From positions 1,178,001 to 1,242,000 of the forward strand of contig JAHQRK010000021.1 in assembly GCA_019828595.1 (NCBI GenBank): DNA of 64,000 bases, given 5' to 3'. Position 1 is the stretch's first letter, and every line of letters begins with the position of its first letter. Of the stretch, positions 1 to 11,507 are shown piece after piece. Source of the DNA: Aphanomyces cochlioides (Eukaryota; Oomycota; Saprolegniomycetes; Saprolegniales; Verrucalvaceae). The position numbers and the translations under genes were made by a program. Under the pieces are notes generated by a model that ran no database searches, was not told the origin of the DNA, and saw only the letters and a list, made by a program, of their open reading frames with translations.

Positions 1-1
1 T

Positions 2-960
2 GACGAGCTCTGGTCGTCCGTCAGCATGGACTATATCTTTGGCCTCCCGCGCGACAAGCGCGGTAATACTGGCATCTGGACTTGCGTCGACCGCGCGTCA
101 AAGTTTTTGGTTGCCATCCCGGTCAAGGATACAATCACTGCCGCCCAGTCGGCTCAAATATTTTTCGACACCATCTACTGTCGCTTTGGCCTCCCCAAAT
201 CGATTATCTCGGATCGTGATCCTCGTTTCACGTCCACATTTTGGACGGCCCTCTTTTCCTTGGTGGGCTCCAAATTGAATATGTCCACCTCGGACCATCC
301 CGAGTCTGATGGCCAGACGGAACGCGCGAACCGCGTCATTGAAGGCATCTTGCGTAGCTACACGCAGTCTCGACCAAAGACCTGGAGCTCGCTGCTCCCA
401 CACGTCGAGTTCGCTTACAACACGTCAGTGAATGCATTTACAGGCTTCACTCCCTTCTACGTTAACTTCCTCCGGCACCCGCGCCTGCCCTCCTCGATGG
501 ACAGCGCTAGCTTAAGTGGGGGAGGATTCCACTGGGCTGCTTCGAGCCATTCCCCCGACTGGGTGCCGACAGGCCCAGAGGACGTGCCTCCGGCGAGGAC
601 GATCTCCTCTGTCGAGAACTTTATTCGCACACGGGAGTCAGTCATCTCCCAAGTGCAAGACAACTTAGCACTCGCACAAGCTCGACAAGCTCGCGAGTCC
701 AACAAACATGGACGAAAGAACACCAATGTATTTACCCTTCAAGACCAAGTCCTACTACATAGGTCGGCGGTACCACAAGGCCGCCCTTGGAAATGCTAAA
801 CTCCGCCGCCAATGGTATGGTCCATTTCCTATCACAAAGGTTGTGAGCGCAGTGTCCTACCGCTTGCGACTCCCAGACGAATGTCAGTGCCATGACGTCT
901 TTTATGTCGGCAAACTGAAGCCGTACATACCTCGCACTACGCCCGACTTGAGTTCGAACG
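2..960 (+). pseudogene. Gypsy pol polyprotein, integrase region (5' partial, frameshifted)
   Basis: The reading frame is open from base 2. The retroviral integrase core shows the triad as Asp in SMDYIFGLP (residue 2 counted from Met at 26), Asp in ISDRDPRF (residue 63) and Glu in DGQTERANR (residue 99), a D-x60-D-x35-E spacing typical of Ty3/gypsy. After a shift of frame at about 780-790 the C-terminal integrase domain continues as RRQWYGPFPI...HDVFYVGKLKPY. Downstream the second frame stays open to 1691 as an Arg/Glu-rich low-complexity tail that includes a 42-bp repeat. The enzyme would insert retrotransposon cDNA into the genome in the nucleus. The frame break argues for a dead copy or a sequencing indel. 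Confidence 0.85.
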
Positions 961-1346
961 ACTCGACGGCAGAGTCTCGCCACCACTTGAATGATCGGGC
1001 TGCACAATCGGCTCTAGTACCTCAGGCGCTTGAGCAGCCGCCACCGGCAGTGCGGCAACAAGAAGTGCACGAATCGCGTGCACACCTTCCTCCAAGACAG
1101 AGAGTCGCTGAGTCACGGCGTGGTCAACACGCGCCGCGTACGTCGGCTCGCCTTGCGGCTCGAGCACTTGCTCGGGGGGAAGATCCGGCCGTTGCGGCTG
1201 TTGAGACGGAGCTGCCGCGGGCTCGGGACCAGCCGCGTCGCGATGCGGCATCTCGCGGGCTTGAGATCATTGACGCCGCGAAGGAGACCGATAACTTGAA
1301 CTTTGCCGTCTTGGAGGCGAACCGGAACGGGAACGGCGCGCTTGAG

Positions 1347-1436
1347 AATGCCGTCCACGAGAACGAGAACGAGAATGACGCGCTTGGGAATGCCGTCCAC
1401 GAGAACGAGAACGAGAACGACGCGGTTGGGAATGCG
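1347..1436 (+). repeat. 42-bp tandem repeat in the pol tail
   Basis: Two full copies and a partial third of a 42-bp unit encode the 14-residue repeat NAVHENENENDALG. The unit length is a multiple of three, so the frame is preserved. It sits in the low-complexity tail after the integrase core. Confidence 0.7.
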
Positions 1437-1698
1437 TCCACGAGAACAAGAGTGTCGGTCCGACGAGCGGCCACGCTGATGATGCGACAACTGGTGTCGA
1501 TCGCGCAAGGGAGACATCGATTGAGAGCGACGCCCATGAGAGCGGCGTCCAAACGAATGGACTGGCGAAGCCGAATGCCGATGAGCACTACCATGCGACG
1601 GGAAATCCGCAGGCTGCTCGTAGCCGTGGGATCGATTCCAACCACCGCCGGCTGCAACGAAGTCCTACAAGAGAAGTCAATGAAGAATTGAAACGGGA

Positions 1699-2490
1699 TT
1701 AGCTCACCCCGTTGGCGCGCTGGGCACGCCGTCGCACAAGGTCAGCGACAACGGAATAATGGATGCGTGGACCACGAAGGCGCCAGTTTGCAAAAGCCAC
1801 AATGTCCTGGAGCGTGTTGTAGAAGTTTCCAAGGATATGAGCGCGCTGGCGGCCTTCACGATAGGCAAGTTTCAAGACCCAAACACCAGCATACTCGACG
1901 GCGGTCTCGTCGATGATGGGGTTCACTGGAGCGCAAGTGGGATGCGACTGACTTGGTTGAGTCGACGTTGGACCACGTCGGCCTTGGCCTGCCTCCTCAT
2001 CACGGCGCCGCAATGCTTCGCGGTAGTCCTGTCATTGCATTTGGGACGTCACCATCGAGCGAAAAGTGAACAGCAAGTCCAAGGCAACCATGACCAAATC
2101 ATGGAATGGCAGCGTGTCGCTGATACCGCGTTTCAGCTGGTTCGCTAGACGAGCGACTTTCGCAAAGTCGGGACGCCGCGCAGGGTCCGGCAAGATCGGC
2201 GGCACAGGGAAGAACTCCGCCGCGGCAAACTCCTCTTGGTCCCGCCAAGAATTGAAGACCTCATCGTCGTGTTGGACAAGACGCGTCATGCCAAGACGGA
2301 TTGGCGGTGGTCTTGGAGTTTGGGCGTATTCGCGCGCGATGCGATCGTCTGAATGGTGCATGCCAACGGTCGAGGATGCAAAATGATCAGTGCTGCGGTT
2401 TGACAAACTGCCGGGACTCCTGTCCCTTCCCAAGATGACGGGACGAGAAGAACCTCCAACGAGCGGCTCTTGTTGAGAGGAAGTGCGCAT
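1699..2490 (-). CDS. Antisense ORF between gypsy integrase and 3' LTR, one in-frame stop
   Basis: On the minus strand a frame starting with Met at 2490 runs to 1699 and is interrupted by a single TGA at 2032-2034; both halves are in the same frame, about 263 codons in all. I do not recognise the protein. It is rich in Arg, Pro and acidic residues, with a helix-like C-terminal half. It lies between the end of pol and the 3' LTR and is transcribed opposite to it. Antisense genes in this position are known in some plant gypsy elements (for example Grande and Ogre-like). Alternatively it is a captured host fragment or non-functional open frame. Near-continuity over 790 bp is the main support. Confidence 0.4.
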
Positions 2491-2555
2491 TTCAAACGGG
2501 GATTGAAATGATTGGCAAAGCTTTCAAACTGTGGGTTTGATTGCACGTGGGGGGG

Positions 2556-2757
2556 TGTAAGGGGACGTGACACCCTTACTACAAGAACCCTCAATACAAG
2601 GACAAGATCTGAGATCTTGTCGTTTCGCCACGACAGCGATGTAAGATCGCGTGGTAGTTTCGAAACCACTTAGATGTTAAGCGATAACTCTAATCTCACT
2701 CTTTAATTTGCGAAGTACCGGGCTTGTCTCTACTTCCTCTGCACAAGCCCCGTTACA
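2556..2757 (+). repeat. 3' long terminal repeat of the gypsy element
   Basis: A 202-bp segment begins TGTAAGGGG and ends CCCCGTTACA, giving the expected TG...CA termini and short inverted ends. It is preceded immediately by a G-rich tract (GTGGGGGGG), a good polypurine-tract candidate. The 5' LTR is outside the window, so this cannot be confirmed by alignment here. The bases CCTCG after the LTR are the candidate target-site duplication. Confidence 0.7.
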
Positions 2758-3039
2758 CCTCGTCTCTATGTAAAGACAACTCATCTTCCTACGTCTCATG
2801 GGAAGTGAAATGCTGTTTCCTTCCAATTGACGAAGATGTTTTATTGTATCTGGGTGGCAAGTCACGTTCGGCCTACTTCAGAAATGGCGTCCACTATTCA
2901 AAAAGGTGGATCTTTGAAAAGACAAAAAACCATGATGATCATGGCAATACGAAGGCACCGTCAAACGACTACTAGCTTTTCAAGAATATGGTGGCCCATG
3001 CAATCTTTTGTTCCTCTCGAAGACATGGCGTGCAAGGTA

Positions 3040-3643
3040 TCACATTCGATGATTTCATGTCTTGTATGGTTGGGGAATTTCAAGCCGAAAAGTGAAAGAA
3101 GTTGCCGTTGAAGCTACTTCCCAAGAAAAAGAAATCAAAAGAGATTCTAGCCAGCGATCTCTTGCAAGGGTATTCTGGTCTCGTCGAGAAATTGTCTTTT
3201 GACAATGTGATTCCTTTTTGGGCTCCTCCAAATGCTAAATGGCCAGAATCTATTCTCCAAGCAAATAAGCAAGGCTGCAACTTTGGTCATTTGATTCGTC
3301 CTGAGAACACGGAGAGATGCGATGTGTATGTGGAGAACGAAGAAGGAGCACCTCTCTTTTTTTGTGAATGCAAATATCATAAGGCTGGTTGAAAATGAAA
3401 CGTATCATTGAAGGGATAAGCGATATTAATACATGCAAGCGCGACAAATTGACTTGGGTGGTTGTGATTGTGTTTTGTCCAAAGCTTGCCAATTTTCGAT
3501 CCAATTGGACCAGTCAATTCCCCTCGGTAGGTTGTGTCACGATCAATAGAGAAAATGGCAGCGTCACGTGGATTCACAATCCTGAAGACTACAATCGTAA
3601 GCAGCTTGTTATTGTGATGGAAATACCCAATTGCAACGTTTAA
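3040..3643 (+). pseudogene. Decayed PD-(D/E)XK nuclease-domain fragment, Crinkler/RHS-like (copy A)
   Basis: Several short frames read together as one protein fragment: DDFMSCMVGEFQAEK, then LLQGYSGLVEKLSF...FWAPPNAKWPE, then Asp in RCDVYVEN followed by FFCECKYHKAG, then VVIVFCPKLANF. An Asp followed by Glu-x-Lys in a beta strand is the restriction-endonuclease-fold catalytic signature seen in the C-terminal domains of Crinkler/RHS-type effector proteins. At least two frame changes (around 3090-3100 and 3390) make it a pseudogene. Two further pieces of a related copy lie at 7787-8077 and 13779-13910. Family assignment is from motif memory, not from a search. Confidence 0.5.
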
Positions 3644-4077
3644 GGAAACAATAATTTTAAATTGGGATTATATTGAGACATACATTCTAAATTGTGACTG
3701 GGGTAGAAAATATATCTATTTTTCCAAATGTATTTGGAATCTATACGCCAATCAGAATCGAGTATTTGCCAACTACACGAAAACACACACAAACACACAC
3801 TCGTTTTATTGTTGTACCTTCCTCCTAAGCTTGATTTCACTATAGTCAAATAGTTGTACATTGCGAAAAGTTTGACCGGATACTTCATCGGATAGCGAAA
3901 ATATTCGTTTCGTTCTTGTTTCGTCGCAGTCAACTGTTGTTTGAACTATCTGTTATTCTGTATAGAAGTTTGTATGAAGAAAAACTATCTGGGAGATAGA
4001 TCAGGATCGCGGAATTTTTGTGAAAAGTCTTATCCGGAAAAGGTTGCCTTTGTTGTTTGATCATTTGCAATTTTCAT

Positions 4078-6292
4078 GGCTGAAAAACGTAAGTCAGGCG
4101 CCACTGCCGCAGAAGAGCCAGGCGACAAGGTGCTTCGAGCTCGAGTTGCCGAGCGCACACGCTCTCAGTACAATACCATGAATGTTCATTTAAAGAATGG
4201 CTCCAATCGTCTGTCCCTGGTGCAGTTGTGGGTGACGTGATCCAGCTCCCTCTCACAACAAGCACATGCAAATCGTTTCTGGCTTCCGTAACAGTTAAAC
4301 GCAAACGCGGGGTCTCAAGCGGCAAAACAAATATCCCCAACTCGTACTCTACAGTGAATGGGTACATCAACGCAATAAAGTTTCTACATAAAGAGGGAAA
4401 AGCGGAAATTCCGAAAGATCTAGACGACATGCTCAAAGGTAATATCATCGGTACACTAACCGCTAATATTGTCTAGCTTTTGCAAATGGATACAAGAGGC
4501 AGGTAGCAAAGTTTGAAGAGAACGGAACAATGTCCATGCAAGAGGGTAAGATTCCTTTGACCACCGAAGGTATGCATATTCAAAAAAAATCAAATAAAAG
4601 AAGAGAATAGCTTACCGATTTCTGGCTCAGAAAGCCCTGTCAAACTCTAAGTACGGCGCCCCAGTCCATTGCTTTCTAGTTCTTTCATGGAATTTAATGA
4701 CACGAGCTGAATCCACTGCATCCATCCGATTTGACCACATTTCATGGCAAGGTAAATAGTATTCTACAATTTAGCTTCAAAGCTGTAGGTGATGCGTTAG
4801 TCATCAAGGTTGGTCGCACAAAAAATGACCAGGAAGGTAAAATGGCATGGCCTCGCCATGTCTACGCAAATCCATTTGAACCTACGATTTGCCCTATACT
4901 GAGGTAGCATTTTTATATCTTGAAAGCGTTTTGTATCATGGACATTGTAGTCTAGGACTCCTTGTGTTTACTCTGGGTGCTCGTCGGGAGGGGATGTCGG
5001 CACTTGTTTTCGACGCGAATGTTAAGGAAAGCTTGCTTCGCCAGTTGGCTGCATCGCATTTGTGTAGATGAAGACGAAAGGATGACGGAAATTGGCGTGG
5101 GCGCCAAAGACATCGGAACTCATTCACTTCGGAAAGGCGTATCGACGGCTTTATCCAACTCGCCTGCGGGCCCACAGGCTGTCTCAGTGTGGTTACGAGC
5201 GGGATGGAGTTTAGGCAGTGTGCAAGGCAGATATATATTTGCTGGAGCTGGCGGCGACCAGCAAGTTGGAAGAGCTGCTGCAGGTAATGAAGGAATCATT
5301 CATGTTGATAACTTTATGTAGGGCTGGACATGAATGGAATCGAGTTTGCTGCTTTACCGCCACATTTCACTCGGCAAGCATTGACAATTGCTGAATGGGA
5401 AGCCATCTTGCCTGGGTACAGGACATTTTACCCTAGAGGGTTTTGTTCGGTGCTCCCGTTCCTTCTCGCATCAATCGTCTATCATGCCGAATTCCTCAAA
5501 ACTAGCCTTCACCCATCCCATCCATTCTTTTTGTCTCTTTTGTGGAGCTCTGGCCATCTCGCAAAGCTCAAATCTCAAGTGGTGACTGGTTCCATGCGAA
5601 ACGCAACGTCTTGCATGATTGCCAGCGGCATCCCACCCCATGTTGCTCTTTCCGAGCGAATTTGTACAGTTGAAAATACTCTGAGAAACTTGGCTGACAC
5701 ATTGACCACAACTACCCAATCGCTTCCAGATGCAGTCTGCTCACGTGTAGTTGCAAGCATTTCAGCTGTCTGTAGCCTGAACGAAGAGTTCAAACAACTG
5801 TGTGACAAATTGACTGACTTGCTTGACCGACCTCATGCTGGTGTCCCATCATTCAGTCATTCCATCTCCTGCCTACCAGCTCCATCATTGCCTGCCAACA
5901 CAGACAATACACCTCGTCATGGCTTTCCAACACACGCCTGGGGAGGAGGACTCCACATTGTTCCTCAAGGATTTCGATTCCCCACGTGCAAAGTACAAGA
6001 TCTCTGGAATTTGTGGTGGAGCGGGGTAAATCACGACGGAATTGGACCACTTCGGCTCGTCACTGGCAGCTCAATTCAAAAGTGTGATGCTACAAACTTT
6101 TCCAAGGCTAAGCAGGTAATGAAAAAGCTCCTTACATTCACCGAAATCAGTGAGAAATCGATTGCCCAAATGACAGTATCGTTGCGCAGTGAATTATTTT
6201 TCAAGGTATTTGACAAAACGTGTAAGCATGCGTATGGCGACATTAGCTACGTCACCTTGTACGGGGCTTTGAAAGAGCGAGAAAAGTGTTAA
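4078..6292 (+). pseudogene. Crypton tyrosine recombinase (element 1), split by frameshifts/introns
   Basis: Met at 4078 opens an N-terminal Arg/Lys-rich region; the frame changes near 4188 and continues through 4476. Further pieces at 4660-4890 contain the first catalytic Arg (SWNLMTRAEST) and VGRTKNDQEG. Then 4962-5321 has the HxxR box (HSLRKG) and the Tyr-containing GRYIFAGAGGDQQ. The last 320-residue frame (5330-6292) carries a C-terminal domain with FPTCKVQDLWNLWWSG resembling the GCR1-type DNA-binding module of Cryptons. R...HxxR...Y is the tyrosine-recombinase signature. Some breaks may be small introns (4476-4500 and 4560-4640), but the 4188 shift cannot be. No terminal repeats were recognised around this copy. 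Confidence 0.75.
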
Positions 6293-7318
6293 CCATGAAT
6301 GAATTGTATTTGCTACCTCTCAATGTTTGATTTAACCATTGAAGACGATTAGGCTTCAGTGTAGGTTAGTATACACAAATCTACAATAGCTTCAACACAA
6401 TATTGTAAGTCGTAGTCTCTCAATAACCACAACACACCTGTGGGAAGACAAATGGGGATAACGACAGGAAAACATAAAGCAATATACGCCCATACCGACA
6501 AACGGAAATGCACCTCGAAAGAAAATAGCAAAAAAACCGTACTGCAGCAGCAACGAGCAATAGCCAGAACAAGCCACTGCCAGAACGAGCCACCCCACAG
6601 CCAGAACGAGCCACCCCACAATTAGAACGAGCCACCCCACAACCAGAACGAGCCACGACGAATCACAGCCACGACGAGCCACAGCCAAGGAGCCAAACAG
6701 CAGCAACGAGCCAAAACGAAAGACCCAAACGGCAGCAGCCGCAGCCAAACAATTGCCATCACAACAAAGGAAAACCAATGAATCCATTCTTTGTCCTAGA
6801 AGTAGATCATTTGCAACAAAAGAATGAATACAAAGTACCATTTCATCTCTCTTCGATTCATCCCTTGTCGATCAGTGCGGACGACGGACAGACTCCGTGT
6901 GCTGGAGCTTGTGGATTTTGAAATGACTATCGCAAAATTGATAACTCTCAAACAAGATATATATTTTTGGAGTATTTCGCATGGATTTCGTGAGGTGTCA
7001 AATACCTTTAAATAGTATTTAAGGAATATAAAAAAGAAGCTAAAAATACAATTTTAAGTGAAAAAGACAATACCTCCATGCATGACTTTTGTGAGACAAT
7101 TAATCTGTTGATATTCATTAGCCTCTTTACGAGAGATTTTCGTGCAGATTACTGACAAAACAACAATTTCTCTTGCTATTTGCGCAACTTGAGCGCTGCC
7201 ATGGATACCACTCAGACGCTCATCAAACACAGCTATGCGAAGTGCATACAAGATGAGCCACCTTCGATAAGCACCTTCTAGGCAGGTTGTTGATCGCAGG
7301 TAAATGATATTGCCATCA
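6293..7318. other. Crypton 1 downstream region, no gene recognised
   Basis: AT-rich sequence with a GC-richer minisatellite in the middle (6564-6690). Short frames exist on both strands but none resembles a protein; those over the minisatellite merely translate the repeat (for example WGGSFW repeats on the minus strand). Confidence 0.6.
6564..6690. repeat. Minisatellite, about 20-21 bp unit
   Basis: Four imperfect copies of a unit close to CCAGAACGAGCCACCCCACA occur between 6580 and 6655, flanked by degenerate AACGAGCCA units on both sides. Confidence 0.8.
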
Positions 7319-7588
7319 TATTGTCGTTTGGGTCCAAAACTGGAGTTTTGACATGTTTTGAAAATGTTTCAATTAATTCACGCATATACTATTTAAGGTT
7401 TACGCAAGTGTTTTCTGGATTTTGAACATTAAATAGTGTTATTTCAAACGTTTTAAATGTTTGAAATACATGTTCGAAGCATTCTATTTCATTACATTTG
7501 AAGTTTGTATTGCGTCATTTTTGCGTCAAAATGGCTGCGTCGATATTTTCTTTGCAAGATTCCAGTTTTTTTCTGGAGACACAATAAT
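7319..7588. mobile_element. MITE related to the IS630-like element at 32.8-35.4 kb
   Basis: About 270 bp bounded by TA dinucleotides, beginning TTGTCGTTTGGG and ending in the inverted ATTCCAGTTTTTTTCTGGAGACACAAT. Its ends and interior (for example TTGCGTCA motifs followed by the ATTCCAG end) resemble the right end of the larger element near 35,280-35,366. It has no coding capacity, so it is a probable non-autonomous derivative. Confidence 0.55.
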
Positions 7589-7786
7589 TTCCATCAAAAT
7601 TCATTTTGCCAGACTGATCCTTTGACGGATAGCAGCGAATGCATTATTGAGCAATTCAATTGTTCCTTGAGCACTTGCGCAATTCCAAATCTTGCACGAG
7701 AATGTTTGGTGATGATGTATTAACGTCACATTTATGTGGTGTGGATATCGAGGTAACAACCAACCGAATGACTCTCTTCCACATGG

Positions 7787-8077
7787 GGAATTTCAAGCCG
7801 AAAAGTGGTAGAAGATACCGTTGAAGCTTGTTGTCGAGGAGGAGTATACGACAAGAGAGATTCTAGCCAACCATCTATTGCAAGGGTATTCTAGTCTCGT
7901 CGAAAAATTTTCTATTGGCAATGTGATTCCATTTTTGGCTCCTCCAAATGCTGAATTGCCAGAGTCAATTCTTCAAACAAACGAGCAAGGTTGCAACTTT
8001 GGTCATTTGGTTCGTCCTGAGAACATGGAGACATGTATTGCGTACGTGGAGAACAAAGGCGGGGCACCTCTCTTTTT
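7787..8077 (+). pseudogene. Crinkler/RHS-like nuclease fragment, copy B, left half
   Basis: This closely parallels copy A (LLQGYSSLVEKFS, FLAPPNAELPE, GCNFGHLVRPEN, YVENKGGAPLF) and stops abruptly at 8077, where a long-TIR element begins. The missing catalytic Glu-x-Lys part resumes at 13779. The Met-containing frame at 7821-8132 therefore has a foreign tail after residue 85. A stop and frame change near 7800 already existed upstream. Confidence 0.55.
8070..8077. repeat. Target-site duplication CTCTTTTT (left) of the 5.7-kb TIR element
   Basis: The same eight bases recur at 13779-13786. Removing the element plus one copy gives a sequence matching the uninterrupted copy A at 3350-3365. Confidence 0.75.
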
Positions 8078-8256
8078 GGGAGTTGTTAAACATCGGGCCC
8101 CTTTTTGTATTTGTCAGACCCTTTTGACTTGAATAAAGTATGCACATACAAATCATTGTATAACCATAAATCTAGTATGGCTACATTTGTAGTTGTTGTA
8201 CTATCTTTCTTTGTGTTTGCTTCGCGTTTGGATTGACAAGAGAGACAGACAGATAC
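8078..8256 (+). repeat. Left terminal inverted repeat (outer part) of the 5.7-kb element
   Basis: This is the inverted match of 13600-13778. It includes the poly-pyrimidine GGGCCCCTTTTT block and CAGACCCTTTTGACTTGAA, seen reverse-complemented at the right end. Confidence 0.8.
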
Positions 8257-8718
8257 TTTACTTCATTTCATTCGTGAGACATAATCCGGAAAACACAGTG
8301 GCGAACAGGTTAAGTTAACCGTATCACCGTGCACACAGCCTGGTATTTTCAGTTTTGTTGGATTTATGATGACTCATTAGTCTTGGAATATGTATGCGAT
8401 ATAATTGTTCTGCAGCGTGCATGGTGAATCAATCCTTTATAACTATTAGAAGAAATAGGATAAATATTGTTGATTTGATACGAATTTCCAGACCCCGTTC
8501 ACGCCAGCGGATCGATTCAACAATCGACGCCATTGGCTAATAAATATTTTGGCTGAATAAAATTTGAGAGAAAGTACTGTGAAAGCACAGTTCTAATTTT
8601 CATTCATCCAATGTATTGGCGCGATTGGAGATTGATACAAAAAACCAATCCAAATTGGGAAATTTCTAGCGAATCCACAATATTCGATTTCGAGTTTCAG
8701 GTCTATTTATCATCTTCT

Positions 8719-10499
8719 CATGGCAGGCGAGACCGATTTCACGATCGAACAAGCGAGACGAAATCGCCTTGCAGAATCTACGAAACAGGGATACAATCTG
8801 GCATAAATCAAGTGCTGCAGTGGGCCAAAGCAGTCAACCGCGAGGATATCGTCATGCAATGTCCCACGCGAGCAGGCAAAAAGACGGTAAACTTAAGTGT
8901 GTTCACTTATGACGACTTTCTTGAGTTTATTGAATGGTCGGTGCAAACTAAGAACATATCTGTGGGCACCCTCTCTGGATATAGAAGCGCAATAAAGAGT
9001 TTGTACAAAGACCAGCGAATTAGAATTCCACCAGGCTACGATGATGACTTAAAGGACGTATTTAGTGGTAAATTTCTCCAAACAATCGGCATATCTCAGT
9101 ACAACAAATTTAGGAATACGGCGACGAAACGCTCAACGTCTTCAGAATGCAGAAGACAGCTATACAGGAAGGCGACCAATGTCTTTTGCTATCTTCGAAT
9201 TCTTGGCTGCAAAGAGCATATTGCTCCCAGATGGCGGGTTTGCCAACTTCTTTCTTATTCTCTCTTGGAACTTAATATGCAGGTCGAAATCGACTGAAAT
9301 GATAAGGTAGAGTAGCTCTTTAATTTTAAGTTAAGCGTTTATTGCAGATTTGATCATTTCAGTTGCGAAGATGACGCCATCGGTGTTACTTTTCATAAGA
9401 CAAAGACGAAACAACAAGGTAAATGTCAAAGTCGCAGTATATATTTGATGAAATCAAAGGAACAACCAATAAGGACCCCAAGCATTGCTTCGCAAACCCC
9501 TTGAAACCTACCATTTGTCTGTTTACTGCATTGGGAATTTATCTCGCGTCCCCCACACAATTGTCTCCTGTAAAGCACTTTACAGGTTCAAATAAAAAGG
9601 TTAGACGTCATCGTAAATCAATTTGATCTATGTAGAATAGGATCGCTTTGGAAAATGTCTCTCCAAACTCGTGGACAGCGAAACAAATTTAAAGCAATCT
9701 AAGAAGAAAGGCATTGGCAAGCATTCAGTTCGCAAAGGCGCTGCCACGTTTTGCTCGTCGGGCAGCACTGGTGGGCCGTCAATTGTATCGGTTTGCCTCC
9801 GTTGCGGTTGGTCGTTGGGCAACGTAATGGAAAGGCATTTTCGCTACGAATCAGCAGACGATCAGTTCGCGGGTCGTGTGGTTGCTGGCTTACCCGTAAA
9901 CAGCGCGGATTTTAGTGTTCTCCCCCCTCACTTTCCCAATCCAGATGATCCGGTGGTTGTCGAAGCGTTGAAGATGGTGTTCCCTTTGTTGCATGCGTTG
10001 TTTCACTTGCAAGGGGTCCTGCGTCTATGTCTGGCCAGCATTGTCTACCACCATGAGTTCCTCGTGTCCACACTACCTTCCACCCATGCACTATTGTCAT
10101 CAACTCTACTTCGAAATAATTCTATTCTACAGCGCCTGAAATGTATTGTCCAGCATGGATGCGAGTCGTCAACTTTACATGCTTCCGGGGTCCCATCACA
10201 TGTTGAGCTCTACAGCACACTTGCCAAACAGGAGCAGTCGTTGCTTTCAATTCCCCGCGTCGTGTTGGATGGAGTCCGCCAAATAATCGAAGATATCGGG
10301 TTTGACTGGTCACAAGCCTCCTCAGAATCCCACCGAGTTGCAATTGATCGAGTCCTTTGAGGTGGCCCAACGTCTGCTTGCTCCAATGGAAGAAGCAACC
10401 CCAAAGAAAAGGCAGAGGCGAACTGCCCAGTTGAAAGTTGCGACAACCGTAGGTCTTCTTCGGCAACTGGATGTAGCAAGCAGCTCAAATACATCGTGA
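8719..10499 (+). pseudogene. Crypton tyrosine recombinase (element 2), frames broken
   Basis: The N-terminal SAM-like part is spread over two frames near 8719-9070 (TLSGYRSAIKSLYKDQRIRIP). Pieces between 9150 and 9540 give LSWNLICRSKST, DHFSCEDDAIGVTFHKTKTKQ and CFANPLKPTICL, as in other Cryptons. The catalytic end is clear at 9671-10360: GIGKHSVRKGAATF (HxxR), GWSLGNVMERHFRY (Tyr) and FAGRVVAGLP. The last residues shift frame near 10300 and end at 10499 in a Lys/Arg-rich tail. Small introns may account for some gaps (for example around 9300-9360). The first catalytic Arg region reads CRSKST. It sits inside the inverted-end unit. Confidence 0.7.
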
Positions 10500-11507
10500 A
10501 AGTGCTCCCTAGACGTACTAGTATAGTGTTAACTCAAAGAAATAGGACGGCATGTTTTACAAAGTTCAAGGCGTTGTCGTCGAGATATATCCCTGAATTC
10601 AAACGAATTTGAGATTCAAGCTACAAAGAGGGAATTAGTATGTCGACGGATTTCACAGGGGCTATACATCGTGACAGTGGCCTTGCGGTGACGAGCCCTA
10701 CAGACATCCAATGTCGAGGGCACTCGGCACTTGACTTGGTCTACTCCAACTTGCAGGTGAACAAGTACCCAGGACGCAGGACGGTTGAGAGAGCATGAGA
10801 ACAAACTAATGTTCAGATGATGTTTTGTGTTTGATTGTATATCATACCTTGATCTTGAGATTGCTGTGTCGTGTGGCTTCTTGGCCTTGGAACTGTGTGG
10901 GAGGTCTTGGTGTGATGTGCTCTGAAATCACTCCTCGCTTGGAGATATATTTCCACCAATCAAAATTGCAAAACAATATGATTGAACAAAAAAATGCACA
11001 GTGCCGACTGCATAGTAAATTCCAATCACAATACACCCATTTCCTCTCGATTGGTATAAATTCTCAGAAAACCTCCAACAATGTATTTATCATAACCGTC
11101 TCGTCAAATCAGTTTACAAAGTATAATAAATATTAAAGTGAACTTTTTTCAGAATAATGTGCAAGAGACAAGACAACAAATACGTGTTTTCATAGTTTAC
11201 TATTTATCTAAGCATATCAATTTACGCAACTCTTGTGACACTCCTACCTCGTTAGAAAAGGTGCCGTTTTCGCGCCTGCTCAGCCGAGTTGACGACATTT
11301 TCTTAGCGTCGAGCGAAACAGCACACAGAGATATGAGTGATAATGTTGTTTTAGCAATATCCTTTCCCACTCACTCATAACATCCCACCTATAATATTCC
11401 ATACTTATTTTATATGATGAATATATTATTGTTGACAGGGTACAAGAATTTTGAGTTGTTTTTCAAATCTGAATCCATCAGATATAATATTGCAGAGGTC
11501 TCAAGTT
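10500..11507. other. 3' part of the Crypton unit, no gene recognised
   Basis: AT-rich sequence following the recombinase gene. Frames at 10825-11136 and 11138-11380 are low-complexity translations without recognisable motifs. Confidence 0.5.

Larger units (their letters stand above)
1..2757 (+). mobile_element. Ty3/gypsy LTR retrotransposon, 3' portion (truncated by window edge)
   Basis: The element enters from the left edge and contains the integrase end of pol, a long Arg-rich tail, an antisense ORF, a purine-rich tract and a 3' LTR. The order (integrase last before the LTR) and the GPF-like C-terminal motif in the integrase are those of Ty3/gypsy elements. Gag, protease, reverse transcriptase and the 5' LTR lie outside the window, so intactness cannot be judged. 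The pol frame is broken near position 780-790, so this copy is probably inactive unless that is a base-call error. Confidence 0.85.

Noticed and set aside
1113..1657. Two long minus-strand Arg/Ser-rich frames opposite the gypsy pol tail
   Set aside because: They translate the complement of the 42-bp repeat and Arg-rich tail; low complexity and no start context.
6392..6841. Minus-strand ORF rich in WGGSFW/GWLVLAVGWLVL repeats
   Set aside because: It is the translation of the minisatellite at 6564-6690 in a frame without stops; no independent protein signal.
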